From: Sipunculus nudus
Taxonomy: Eukaryota > Annelida > Sipuncula > Golfingiida > Sipunculidae
NCBI GenBank assembly: GCA_026874595.1
Contig: CM049306.1
Span: forward strand, 107,467,142-107,531,141
Length of the DNA: 64,000 nt
Direction: 5' to 3'
In this document: piece by piece, positions 1 to 11,774 of the stretch
Layout of the letters: each line of letters starts with the position of its first letter
How positions within the stretch are numbered: the first letter of the stretch is position 1
Position numbers and translations under genes: made by a program
The notes under the pieces: model-generated
Told to the model about the DNA's origin: nothing
Seen by the model: the letters and a program-made list of their open reading frames with translations, nothing else
Database searches by the model: none

Positions 1-657
1 ATAATTCAATGTGGCTTTTATTTCTGAGAGTATTTATTGCTTTAGTGTTCAGGGTGCACGTGGTAGAGGGGGAATGGTTAAATCTTTCATCCTAAAAGCG
101 ATGTGATAGTGCATTGAAAAACGCAGATCCGCAATCAAATATAACATAAAAACATTTAACAGGATTGATCCATAGAAGATTGTTAAACTTAGGTATTAAT
201 TGATAAAAAACGATGAAAAAAACGTTCAATGACCGGCTTAGTGAGAGATGAATTTTAATAACTGGTGTAGAACACTATATATATTGTTTCATTCACCATA
301 TTTGTGGAGCTATAGTAATTTGAACAGACCAGATTGTCAGATTTCCGTTTGCACGGGCAATGCCAATCCTGCTGTATGTTGAAATATACCAGTACTGAGT
401 AAGATATTTATACTGCACAGGAGAAATTTAAAAATTGCAAAATATTGCGGTGTTTTTCTAAATACCAGTTCTGTTGTTTGTCTATTTCAAAGTTTCTTGA
501 CATTATGCACTAACCCAGCCTGCAAGTCCTACATCGTGTCGGTACAATATCAGATATGGGAATGAAATACACAAGACGGCATACCGAAGATCTGGTTGCT
601 GCATATTTATATAAGGTGTCGATAAGTAGATCACATTAAGAATTTTATTTACTCTGT
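1..657. other. Non-coding AT-rich DNA, nothing recognised
   Basis: No exon, RNA gene or repeat of known type can be supported here. The sequence is AT-rich with short broken frames in all six phases. Confidence 0.5.
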
Positions 658-950
658 CATGAAAGTAGTTCAATTTCTTTATGTGCAATTAGTTTTCTTT
701 TTCCCTTGGGTATATTAAACGATCACCCCCTCCCCCCCCCCCATTTTTATCTTATCCATCCATCAATTCAACCCGACACTTTATTCTAAGTCAAGAGTCT
801 TATTCATGGAAGTAGTTCATTTCTATATGTGCTATTAGTTTATTGAAAACTTTCTTTTTCCCTTGGGTATATTAAACGCCCCCCCATTTTTATCTTATAT
901 ACATCCATCAATTCAACCTGACACATTATTCTAAGTCAAGAGCCTTATTC
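658..950. repeat. Diverged tandem duplication, period about 147 bp
   Basis: Two adjacent copies start near 658 and 805. Both run through a half GTAGTTCA(A/T)TTC, a segment with CCCTTGGGTATATTAAACG, a C-rich run (11 C at 732-742 in copy 1, 7 C in copy 2), ATCCATCAATTCAACC, and end with TAAGTCAAGAG. The copies differ by substitutions and small indels, so the event is not very recent. No coding potential is visible. Confidence 0.85.
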
Positions 951-1656
951 AAGAGACTTCAGAAAACAATTGATTAGACGGTGATCGACATTTGTATACT
1001 GTGTATTTACATCCTTACACATAACTCATTTAAACCAAATGTAAAATATAATATTTTAATTAAAAAATGAAAATAAGGGTTTAAAAAATAAAATAATGTT
1101 AAAACAGCCATTAAACAAAATAAATGACATATTCTCTTTTATTATAAATAAGAAACCTTGTTTAGTTATTTATTTTTAATTGATAGTTATTCTCTCACTC
1201 TGAGCTAAAAACAAAATCCTATTTCTTGATCTTAAGTGCACATTGTCACCGCTCTGCAGCTACTTCGGCGGCCATGAATTATAATGAATTCTTTGTTAAT
1301 GGAAACAATTAACATAACATTTTATTACCTGTTTATGCTATCTGTCACGTCATTGCCTTCATTTCAGAATCAATTTCCACATGTCTAATGTAAATTTACA
1401 AAAAAAGTAAATATAAAATAACAAAAATTGGACAGTTTTAAATTATTTGTTTTGTATTCCCGGTTAAATTGTCATTCATAAACTTCCCAAGAGCATATGT
1501 CTCCCAACTTGGATTATATCATACATTTACTGCAACCATCTAAAGTGTACTCTATATAATTTAGTTTATTAATATGGTATGCAGGAAGTTCACAGACTCA
1601 ATAGCGCCATGTTCAGGGACAGTTAGGAGAAAAACAAATACTATCATTATATAAAT

Positions 1657-1672
1657 AAGGTCACATGACCTT
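1657..1672. promoter_or_regulatory. AGGTCA inverted repeat, 2-bp spacer
   Basis: AGGTCA (1658-1663) and TGACCT (1666-1671) are arranged as a perfect inverted repeat around CA, with one extra matched base pair on each side. Half-sites of this sequence are bound by nuclear receptors (established for the family). The spacing of two is not the classical oestrogen-receptor spacing of three, so function is uncertain. No nearby gene start has been found. Confidence 0.3.
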
Positions 1673-3476
1673 AAAAAAGAAACTACAAAAGAAACTCATC
1701 TCCGCTCGGAAGGAGTACTGTTAAAAGTTCATTACGTTAAGTCTGAATATGACAGTTATCTATATCAGACGACTGCTCGTGATACCACATCCGGTTTCTC
1801 AATTTCGCACAGTGTCCATGCAGAACATAAGACGTAAAATGTTTGATAAAGGGTTTCTGGAAGGCCGTGGGACAAGTTGTTCTTTTTATGGATGGTATAC
1901 CTTTTTTAAATTAAAGCTGAAGGTATACAAAAGTTCCTCAAATAATTAATTTGTATCAATTTTTCATGATGCATCTAATGCGCTGAGGTTAGATATATAT
2001 GACGGTATGTAACCGGATAATAACAGGAAACCCACGAATGACATAATCTGCAAGCATGGGTTTTGTCTTAATAGCCAAGGTATTTCTTTCTTGTCTTCAT
2101 CTCATTTGTTATAGACTTACAGACAGAGAGGTTATCACGTGCATGCACAGTGTTTTCTCCTGTCAGATTTCCTTTAATGTACTAAAATACCGCCGATGTT
2201 ACACTCTGAGAAGTTTCGAGGAGTAAATCAGCCGTGCTTTTGCCGCGAGGTTTATGACGTCATACTTCTGCTTCATTGCCAGCCCGCCATCAGCACTATC
2301 TTCCGTAAATTGTCGTCTGCTTTATTCTTTTCTATATGCACTGCCTTTGCATGATTTTTTTTATTTACTATAGATTTCTTTTCTCTTTTGTCTTAGCCCC
2401 TTTCACACGTTCAGTATGTTCAGTAGTCAGAGATGATATATTTGCTTTAATAGCACTACTTTATTTGTCCAGATTAGCTCTACTTCCTCCTTTGTCTATT
2501 CAGCAAGTGACCATTTACTTTCCTTTTTATCGTGATGTGATGAAAGTTTAACAAGTATATATATACAGACAACACTACATCAAATCAAAGAGAGGTACAT
2601 TTTGTATAAATATAATATCCAAATGCCAATCAGTTTATGTATTTTTTTACACCATATTTACTTAAGATTTTACAGATGCGACTTGGTGTGTCCACAAAAC
2701 ATTTGGAACGATTTAGTAAAATAATATTTTGTTTATGATGAGTCATATTTACAATTTTTACAATAGAATTACAATATTTTTCCTTTCTGGGTATAAAAGA
2801 AAGGATCTGGACAAGGAACTATATTTTAAACTATAACAACATTTGATATATAAGATTTTGAAAAACCTCAGACATTTCATTTCATGTTTTATCGGATTAT
2901 AAACAATGATGAAAACTGTCAGTAATTGAATAACTGTAAGTATGCATGAAATATGTGATAATATTTAGCGTGTCTATACAAGCTCGCAAATTTTCTCGCC
3001 TCTGCCTATGATTGTTGTAATTTAAGCAAACAGGGATCTAAAGCTGTGATTTTACCGCCGGTTCGGCTGGGCTCGCCTGAGAAATACTTTCAAGCGTAAA
3101 AGGTTTTTCTGTCCAGAAACTGTCAGTGGCAATATGTTCATAATATTCATTGAGCACGATGTGCGGGAGGAATTTGTTCTTTCAAGGCTGCGACCCGCCG
3201 AGAACGCGAACTTGGTGACCCTGGTTAGGACAGAACGGGACGGTATACGTTATATTGACAAGACTATACAGTTGATTGAATTAATTTTAGTATTTATATA
3301 CCCCAACAGAAAGGCTCTGGACACGTGGATCAATATCTAAGCCTTCCTTTTCACAGGTCTCGAGAACAGGTCTTTGGATACGATGCTCCTTATTTTGGCC
3401 CGTTCTCTGGATTACAGGGACGGCGGCTACGCTTCTTGTGCCGGCGTATAAAAAATAATCGATACTAGTAAGAAGA

Positions 3477-3490
3477 AGGTCACGTGACCT
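3477..3490. promoter_or_regulatory. AGGTCA inverted repeat with embedded CACGTG
   Basis: AGGTCA and TGACCT flank CG to give a perfect 14-bp palindrome. It contains GTCACGTGAC, a sequence that fits bHLH-zip factors of the MITF/TFE type as well as nuclear receptors. It lies about 1.8 kb from the similar site at 1657. A TATA-like GTATAAAAAA lies at about 3446-3455. Whether any transcript starts here cannot be told. Confidence 0.3.
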
Positions 3491-5130
3491 GGGCGTGATG
3501 GGAATAAGGGTTTGACCATAAGGAAACCAGGAAGGACGGAAGACTTTGGATTTATTGTTACCTACCTGGCATATCTGTTCCACGTGCTCTTGTTTAACCC
3601 TAAGCTCCGCATGGAAAATACGTAATCTGTCGCCTGACTATCGGTGACACATCGCTGTCCAACGTTCCCGTGTGTCACGCATGTCTCGGAGGCTGGTGAG
3701 CCACACGAGGTGACAGAAGTTGCTAAATTCCTGTGGCTGCTAGAAAACAGTAGCCTAAAAGACAACCTGCCTAGTAGAATTAATCTTGGTTATCCATCGC
3801 GGCTGTTTACACTTGAGCTTACGGGCTGCCTGACAGCGGCCAAGCACTTTGATCGCTGGGTTCGCCTGCGGGAGGGACTGGTGATTCTCCGGTAGTCACA
3901 TGGCTCGGGGCAGTAATCGGCTAAATCTTGATGATTTCCTGCGGAGCTTGGTGAAACTCCGTACTGATGTATGACTACGGTAGTTTGGTTTTCAGCACGT
4001 TTTCTGATTCTCTCTATGGCCCCAGCCTTACAAAGTCTGACTTATGAATGAATACTTGGCGGACCGCTGCAGCACTAGATAAAACTGCTGCGGCACTGGT
4101 ATACATTCCTATTTTGTTCCAGGCCCAGCACTGTAAAGAACAACCGTGTATTGTTGTGTTAATAGTCTGCTAGTAAGGTACCGTTAGTGGTTGATATTCT
4201 TTTTCATAAATTAAGCAATACATCAGATCGGATATTCCTGATTATATGTGTTTTTATGTTTCATTCCTGTATGTGCCTTGATGCGTTATAATTACCAGCA
4301 GTAAAAATATCTAAGGGCCAAAGGTATAGGATAATAGGTTAACAATAATACAACATGGACAGATGTATTTGTAAAAACAAACAATAGTCAACACAAATGG
4401 AATGGAATAAATTTGTTGCACCAATAACCACCACGCCACAATCAAATTCAACATAAAAAAGAAACAACAAACACGTGAAGAATTCAGAATAATACTATTG
4501 ATATATGAATGATAGCTACTGTAAATTTATATTCTGAGGTTCATAGTATATTTAATCCGACAGTTGACGTAATTTCGGACAAAACTGACTATAAATACAT
4601 GTAAGTACCAATGAAACAACAAGCAGAACAAGGTGTTGACACCCCGGCCCTGTTGATACACACTTATCCCAGCTGTTAGGATCGTTATGACGTTTGGCTG
4701 ATGAGGCAGGGACTCGGGTGTCACTCAGGGCCAGGAGGATGGACACGCGGCATGGACAGGTGCGGGCAGGTGCTCGAGGGCTCCACCCCCTGAACTGAAG
4801 GCCCATTAAACTGTGAGGGCTGTACCAGGCAATAACAGTCTGGAGCAGCTGATTAATGAACGACTTCATACTGAGGTCACATACATAGAGTTGTATATTT
4901 AAAAATGCACTGAAGAGGACGCAGAAATAAATCCGAAATGTACATGTGAAATTCAAAACAAACACGCACATAATATTATCATATTGGGTGTGTGAAGAAA
5001 CCTGTACACATACATAACTTACGTTGCCTTATCTGTTATGCTTTGATTTCCATGGTATCACCTTTTGCATTTAAAAATACATCTATTTACCTCCTTTCAA
5101 AAACGTATATTGTTCTTTTCAGTTGACCTG

Positions 5131-5131
<1 letters not shown>

Positions 5132-5210
<79 letters not shown>

Positions 5211-5211
5211 T
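5132..5211. repeat. (AT)n microsatellite
   Basis: About 40 AT dinucleotide repeats with one late interruption. The Tyr-Ile frame read through it is not a gene. Confidence 0.97.
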
Positions 5212-5301
5212 TAATTTCATTGTATTGTTTGTGTCGAAAATAAGCTATACACATATTTGCATCATCAGTGTTAAAGAGTTTTATCAAATCTGCATCTTAT
5301 A

Positions 5302-5302
<1 letters not shown>

Positions 5303-5340
<38 letters not shown>
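5303..5340. repeat. (AT)n microsatellite
   Basis: About 18 AT dinucleotides, roughly 90 bp downstream of the longer AT tract. Confidence 0.97.
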
Positions 5341-5342
<2 letters not shown>

Positions 5343-6533
5343 CCATAAATATTTATATTCTATACCATCTCTTAACACTCACTATATTCCATTAAGAATT
5401 ATGGTCTTAAAATACTTAAAACTGTTTTACTAAAACGAACTTCATTGTCAGATGCAAACGCACAGAATGAATGGTACAGTTTATGTAAGCAACCATTCTA
5501 GACATGGATGCTTCCATGCATATTAACAAAGCTGGAGGGAGCGAGAATGAAATTAACATGACACGTTTCAAAGAAATGTACAGCCTGGTTTGACGTAGAG
5601 ACTCCATGCAGCATCCCTTTACCTGTAAAAACACCTGTTGGGGCATCTGAACATTCCCGGCACCTTCTGTCCTTGACCGACATTTGTCAATTTCACAATG
5701 ACGTCGTAACGAAAAAAAGCAAGCGACAATCATGGTTTCAAAACACACTCTCGTCACACCTCGGCCGAATCCGCTGACTTTTATCCTCGGATGTATACAG
5801 GGATATATTCCTGCAAAATAAGGTCAAGGCAAGGTTAACTGCACACCTGTTATGAGTTGTATATTAGCAAAACAATGTGTTTGTGTGCAGATAGTACCGT
5901 TCCTCACATATTCTACCATGCAAGCTCTACAACAAGACGGATTTAAACAGAAAATAAAAATCCCAGATATACGGTTTGGTTCCGAATGAGAATAAAGTTC
6001 AAGCCTGAAGGTGCGCCACTATATATAGTGGGCGATATATGAGGCATCTATGACAATCTTAAAATCTGAACTTTCAAGGTTAATCTGCAGTCGGAACCTG
6101 GCCATATTTGATGATCAACAACATATAAAATCCATATTAGCTTATCAATGTATTCTTTTAAAAAATGTGAACAAGAAACGCTTTTCTTTGACGAGTAAGT
6201 GAAATGGCAACCGGTGGGTTCCGGCGATCGATACCATATTTCTGGTGTATCTTTGGGCCGTATGTACAACGATCGGCCAAGGTGTTCCGAGTGGAAAAAA
6301 TGGGCTTGCATAGCTTGATGTTGATGAAAAGAAGAATCAGGCATTTGAATTAATATAAAGCATGAAAGTATGGTGTTTATGCCGACAGAGATGGAGGTAA
6401 AAAAGACCTTTAAGCCCTTCTTTTATAAACCCTTCGTCAAATGAAAAGACTTTAAGTGAAAAGATTAATAAAGAAACTTAAATAATTAAAGATTTATTTT
6501 TTAATATATATTTGAATTTATATTTGATTTTTT

Positions 6534-7375
6534 TGGTTACAGGTGCCCCTTTTATTGTGTGCAGCGGTCTTACAGATGATTGTTTTATTGTGCACACGGT
6601 TGTTCCATGTGTTGTTGGCATTTTGTTTGTGTGCCACGCGTAGCTTGTGTTGTGGCGACCTCGCCTGGCCGGATGTTGCAGGCTCGGTTTAATCTGCATT
6701 GGTTGAACCCTAGATACACAGCGTTCCTTGTTCTGGTATGTTCTTTGAACGTGTGTACTGTGTTAGATTCTTTAGAATGTTCGAGCAATGGAAGGTTCTC
6801 AGCTGGAGGTGAAAAGTTATAAATAGGGGGCTGTGTTTTAGAGCCGAGAGAGAGATGAGAGAATATTCCAGCGGACACGGAAGCGTGTAAGTCAGTGTGT
6901 GGGAACTATCCGATTATCCAGTCATTTCAGGGATTCTACTATTACTAACACTTTACAATTTAGTGCTGCCTGTCTCAAGTTTACTTTCTGGATTGTTACA
7001 AGAGCTTTACATTGGACTGTTACTCTCCGAGAGAATTGTGTGAACTTTTTCCGGCTTATACATTTTAAAGGACTTATCGCTGTGGCAGTGGTGGTATCAA
7101 GGTACTGTGCACTTTGTGTATTAGGCTGTGTGATTATATTGATTTGCTGTTATACTGTTGTTGCACTGTGTAATTGTATTGATTTAGTGTACTGTAATGT
7201 TAGGGTTTTTTTAAAGAATAAATTGTACTCATTTGTTAACAAAAAACACTGACTTCTTTATTCATTCCCCTAGACATTTCACGCTGCCTATAGTGTTACA
7301 GAATCTGATTTTTTTCTCCATTACAAAGTTTATGTTCATCACGCATACGTGATTTGTTGATAATAGGTTCCGTAA
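6534..7375 (+). mobile_element. LTR-like dispersed element, plus-strand copy
   Basis: This segment is homologous over its whole length to the complement of about 40915-41781, with a sharp left edge in both copies at a TG(T)GTTACAG sequence. Both copies carry TATAAATA (here 6818-6825), a well conserved stretch AATATTCCAGCGGACACGG just downstream, an AATAAA signal (7217-7222), and a TGTTACA at 7294-7300. TG...CA ends with a central promoter and a poly(A) signal about 400 bp downstream are what a retrotransposon LTR looks like. However, about 75 bp past the TGTTACA is also shared, including a hairpin with a 6-bp stem (7338-7353). It may therefore be an LTR plus leader, or another non-autonomous element with a hairpin end. 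A 117-codon frame across 6899-7252 has no recognisable protein in it. Confidence 0.6.
6818..6825 (+). promoter_or_regulatory. TATA box of the LTR-like element
   Basis: TATAAATA is followed by a G-run. It is kept in the same place in the second copy (complement of 41478-41485), which suggests it is part of the element's own promoter. Confidence 0.5.
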
Positions 7376-8205
7376 TAATTTTAAAATTCTTTTTTTTTAT
7401 AGCAAATAGAATCTCCAAGCGTTTAAATCCTGGGGGCGTTCGTTGTAAAATTGAACAGTGTTTCATTATCTATGATCAACTTTAATTCTATTAAAGAATA
7501 TGGTTTAGACAGATGCGATGACCGAACGCGTTACTCGGATGCGTTAAACGCCGCTAGCCACCTATAGATTACATGAAGATACTGAACATCAGTTTTTTTT
7601 CCCGATTCCTGAAAAAGCCTTATCTTGACCTGCATATTCTATCAGTGAAGGCAAAATAATTGTAGTTAAGTCTGAGGCAAATAATTATAGACCTTAAAAA
7701 CAAGCCAGTAATAAGCCTTCCTTTTAGGGCAACGTAGATGAGAGTTCTCAATTAATTTTATCCGGTTTGATATGTTTAGTTTTTTTTAAGCTAAAATTCT
7801 TATTCCAGGGAGGTAAAAATCACCCCGGCAAGACCGTCAGAAACGACGGCCACTTCTCTACGTATCCACCAAGGGTGATTAGAGTGTTAGACATAGGTTT
7901 GATAGTAGATTCACTGGTCAGCAAATATACACTTACTGCGGGCGGCGACCGACCAGTATTAAAGTGCCTATGGTTTACTTTGAAAGTCTTAGGTAACTTC
8001 ATACAAGCTTAGATTTCTACAGATCTTTCTAGGAGCTGATGTCGATGACTGCAGGCTGGGATTGATTTAGCCATTGATATCATTCAGAACTGTTTTACAA
8101 GCTGCTCAGTTCTACATATCATATACATTCATAGAGAATGACATCGAATTATAATGCACGAGGTTACATATGACTACAGAAAACGCAGAAGCAAAAAAAA
8201 AAAAA

Positions 8206-8236
<31 letters not shown>

Positions 8237-8754
8237 AAGAGGGCGTGGTGAGGAGATTACATTATAGCAAGAGTTATTCAGAAAGTGATGGAATAACTAA
8301 AATCACTGCTGCTATGCATACCTTCGATCGTTATATACATGCATAGATTCTAATGAACGTAGTTTTGGGTTAACAATATAACAAAAATATCACTGTGGAA
8401 AACATATTCTTATATTATATGAACAGTGTGTATTACACGACTGTGAATGTCAAACTGTGACTTACTCCAACAATACACTTAATTTTTCAACGTACTTTTA
8501 CTGTTGATTTGTGTTTGTTTACATTGAGGTTTAGCAAATACTCCAAGCGAGCGTTTTTCCTTTGGAGATTTACGCTAGATTAGAAATAATTGAAATAAGG
8601 CATTGTCAGATAACGAAAGAAATGACAGGAGCTGGCAGGGTTTATAAACTTGCTCTTTATTAGCTGAGTGACTTGAGCACAGTCAAGCTATTTGCTTATT
8701 ACAGCCCCGTGTGGTAACAAAGACAAGCAATATTTATAACATGTATATCAACTC
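7376..8754. other. Non-coding DNA with a poly-A/(GA)n tract
   Basis: No gene is supported. The interval contains a 22-base A-run at 8193-8214 running into (GA)n to about 8240. A frame at 7767-8012 overlaps an equally long one on the other strand and has no recognisable content. Confidence 0.5.
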
Positions 8755-9058
8755 AGGCTGACACGGCCTGGGGCCCGCGGCTCGGGCTCCCTGAACTGGC
8801 CCGAATTAGGCGGCTGTGTCTATAAAAGTCCGTAACGAATGCTCCAAGCCAATGAATATTACTGCTTGTAAAGGATTCAGAGTTATTCAAGAGCTGTCTG
8901 AGTCTTTGTTGTGCTTTTCAAAGGCCCTTTTACCGGAACAACTAACATTATATACATGACGTGTATGGCAGTAGGATTAGATCGTCTGGACGACCACAAG
9001 TAACACACAGCGATAAGCAAGAACAACGGAAGGGACTTCAGGACCATTGTTAATCCAG
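8755..9058 (+). promoter_or_regulatory. Candidate TATA promoter and non-coding first exon
   Basis: A GC-rich block (about 8755-8815) sits just upstream of TATAAAAG at 8821-8828, which would place transcription start near 8850. The following 200 bp end in CAG|GTGGGT (exon end 9058), a fair splice donor. The only ATG-led frame in the proposed exon is a 15-codon upstream ORF at 8956-9003, so the exon would be a 5' untranslated exon. The nearest strong acceptor downstream on this strand is the one at 13321, just before a start codon. The linkage is an inference and would span a 4.3-kb intron holding a SINE and a pearl-like element. Confidence 0.35.
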
Positions 9059-10190
9059 GTGGGTTTTATCGTAGTAAATTGTTACTATTAATACAAAAAT
9101 TGTCGAATTGCGATATAGGAGCACTATCTTATCTTAAATTCTGCTCGCTGAAATTTTAATTCTCAGGTTGAAAGAATGTTTTAAAACACGCTTCCTCTAT
9201 CAAAAAATTCAACAAACATACTTTTTACACACCTGGGAGATATATAGGTCTCTTAAAAACACTAATTAGCATTGGTTAGGATCATGCTAGTAAAGTCAAC
9301 ATGAAATGATCATGGCAAGCTGCAACAAGTTTTTCCAGCTAAAAGTCATTTTAATTTAGTTTTTAGTTCATGCACGATGTATTCACCTTTTAATCTTTTT
9401 AATACATTTTAACCACTCGCAACGTAAACTTTAAGTTATTCATGTAGAATTAGTCAATTCTCTTTTTTATGCAATACTTTACATCATATAAACAAAATGT
9501 GTTGATAAAGAGTCGGACTACAATAAAAATGAAAACCCTTCAATAACCATTTTCAAAACCTCAAATCTACCCATAATTATAGGGCGTAATTAAGGGCAAT
9601 TTATCTGAGTCGAAATGAAGAGACACTCCTATACATTCCATATATTAGTTCTGTGTTGATTTATACGTGCACATACAGGAGTAAAAGCGTGTCTACCTTG
9701 GATCTTGTTTTTAAGAAATCCTCTGTCGCACTTTGATCGGGAGTTTTTTTTAAGAAGGGCCATACTTGAGGAAGTCAGAGACCCCAGCCCTAGGCGCTCC
9801 TTAAGCAATGATAAAGATGATATTTAATTGAATGTTTAATTATTATCTATTTACTATTAGGACCAAAGTTAAGGAGAAAATCAGAGAAGACGGAGATGAG
9901 CAATCTCACCACTCTTCTGTTAAGATACGAGCTCACGATCTCCGTGCTTTAACTCTATACTCTTGACCACATTTGCAGAAGCCCTGTATTATACTTACAC
10001 ACAGCATGCCTTGCATGAAACACAATGACATATAATATACTGGAGTCTGGAAGTTTGGGTACTGAGTTGCTAGACAAAACTACGATTAATTTTTTTTTCA
10101 CATTCAGTTGAAAATCCGATATTTTGAATTTCAATTTCTATTGTAGAAATTATATAAGTGACTATTTCCATATATGGTGTCAGTTATAAA
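9059..10190. other. Non-coding DNA (possible intron)
   Basis: AT-rich, no exon or repeat recognised. It would be intronic if the first-exon model at 8755-9058 is right. Confidence 0.4.
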
Positions 10191-10539
10191 GACCATTCTA
10201 TATCAACAAGCTTCTGTCGTATTGGCTCTACCGGGAGATCGTGGGTTCAAAAATCAGCTGAGGCGGTGAGATTTTCCACGGTCGGTCCCCACCCACGGAG
10301 AGCGCTCTGCAGGGTTAATATAGGGTTCTTCGATATTACACACTCAGGACCCGCACGTGTGGAAAACAGAGCTTGGTTTACGCCAAGATAACCATGTATT
10401 TCTGCCTCGTCACGAAGTCCAAAACCGAAATGGAATTTTGCAGATGTACATATAGTAACCAATTAAGCCAGCATTAAAAAGTATCTGGAGGCAGTTACCT
10501 CCGTCAAAAATTTATTTAAAAAGGACCATTCTATATCAA
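10191..10539 (+). mobile_element. SINE with 16-bp target-site duplication
   Basis: The 16-bp sequence GACCATTCTATATCAA occurs at 10191-10206 and again at 10524-10539, flanking a 317-bp insert (10207-10523). The insert begins with a tRNA-like head: GGGAGATCGTGGGTTCAAAA resembles the anticodon/T-arm part of a tRNA with a degraded B box. It ends in an A-rich stretch. Long perfect flanking duplications plus an A-rich 3' end are typical of LINE-mediated retroposition. The A box is not clear, so the copy may be 5'-eroded. It is inserted immediately to the left of the pearl-like element at 10564. Confidence 0.7.
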
Positions 10540-10679
10540 GCAAAAGAAGGAAGTGTATTTATAAAACTAGTGGCCCATGGGCCATGACGCTCAGCTGAAT
10601 ACAAGGAATGTTGAACAATGAGCAAAATGACTGCCAGAGTGCTGAAAAATCATGAATTTTGTGAAGAGTCCTTAGAAAT

Positions 10680-11665
10680 GTCTGTTTTATGAGAAAACTC
10701 TCCAAGACAGATTGACATGCCATATTTCAGACCAATATCTTCAACCACTCCTAAGATATGAGCAATTTTCACCCAAAGCACATGTAGGTATGGACGCCAA
10801 AGGAAAACTATTGCAGATGGTGCCACCAGTCTTGAGTACAGGATGGAGGAGTCCAAGATCTGTGGATATGCACAATTTCAGGCCAATAGGGCAAATCGCT
10901 CCTCAGAAAAGGGCTTTAATTTATTCTACAAAAAAAGGAAGGTAGGTGGCGCCACCTGTCTGGTTTACAAGAAAATTTCCCAAGATGGATGAACATGCCA
11001 TTTTTCAGACAAATACCTTGAACCACTCCTGAGATATGAGCAATTTTCACCCAAAGCACATGTAGGTAAGGACGCCACAGTAAAATGATTGCAGGTGGCT
11101 CGACCAGTCTTGAGTACAAGATGGAGGAGTCCAAGATCTATGGGTATGCACCAATTCAGGCCAATACGGCAAATCACTCCTGAGAAAAGGGCATTTATTT
11201 ATTCTACAAAACCAGATGAGTATGTGGCGCCACCTGTCTGATGTACGAGAAAACTTTCCAAGAACGATGGGCGTGCCAAATTTCAGACCAATATCTGGAA
11301 CCATTCCTGAGATATGAGCAAGTTTCACAAAAAGAAATATACCGATGGACGCCACGCAAAACAACTGCAGATGGCACCACCCGTCTTGTTTACGAGATGT
11401 AGGTGTTGAGGATCTATGAACATGCACAATTTCAACCCAATACATTGAAGAACCACTAAGACGAACGGATGACAAATGCACAGATGGACACTACGCAAAA
11501 AGTATTGTAGATGGCGCCACAAGTCGCAATAAGGGGATGGAGAGATCCAAGATCTATGGACATAAAAACTTTCAGCACAATACATTGAGCCACTCCTGAG
11601 ATATGGGCTGTTATCTAAAAGACACCCAGATTCGTACTGCACAGAAAGGATTGCTGGTTGTGCCA
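10680..11665 (+). repeat. Tandem core A, about 279-bp dimeric units
   Basis: Successive units start near 10680, 10958 and 11238 at TCTG(G/A/T)TTTACAAG-like sequence and degrade towards 11660. Each contains two related half-units of about 139 bp. Both halves share a GCCACC(A/T)GTCT boundary, AATTTCAG(A/G)CCAATA and CCACTCCTGAGATATG. Confidence 0.75.
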
Positions 11666-11774
11666 CCTGTCATTGTTAGGCACAACAACATAGGTGAAGG
11701 AACAACTATGCTGGGTTTCGGAAAGATTGGTTCAAGGATCTCAGAGGAGTTCTCTGGAAACTAACGCAGAGTTT

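Larger units (their letters stand above)
951..6533. other. Intergenic or intronic DNA with scattered motifs
   Basis: AT-rich non-coding sequence. Somewhat GC-richer patches lie at about 3050-3960 and 4640-4810. They carry open frames of 65-140 codons on one or the other strand, none of which shows a recognisable family, a good start context or supporting splice signals. Two AGGTCA inverted repeats and two (AT)n tracts inside the interval are listed separately. Confidence 0.45.

Noticed and set aside
3644-3895. An 83-codon plus-strand frame in a GC-richer patch
   Set aside because: No recognisable domain, overlapping minus-strand frames of similar length, no transcript signals.
4552-4971. A 139-codon minus-strand frame, Cys-rich
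   Set aside because: No start context, splice signals or family motif; composition looks like chance translation of a GC-richer patch.
6899-7252. A 117-codon frame in the LTR-like element
   Set aside because: The corresponding part of the second copy does not keep a similar frame as far as can be read, and no retroviral or transposase motif is present.
10712-11666. Several 70-144-codon minus-strand frames
   Set aside because: They fall in tandem core A of the pearl-like element and repeat with its period.
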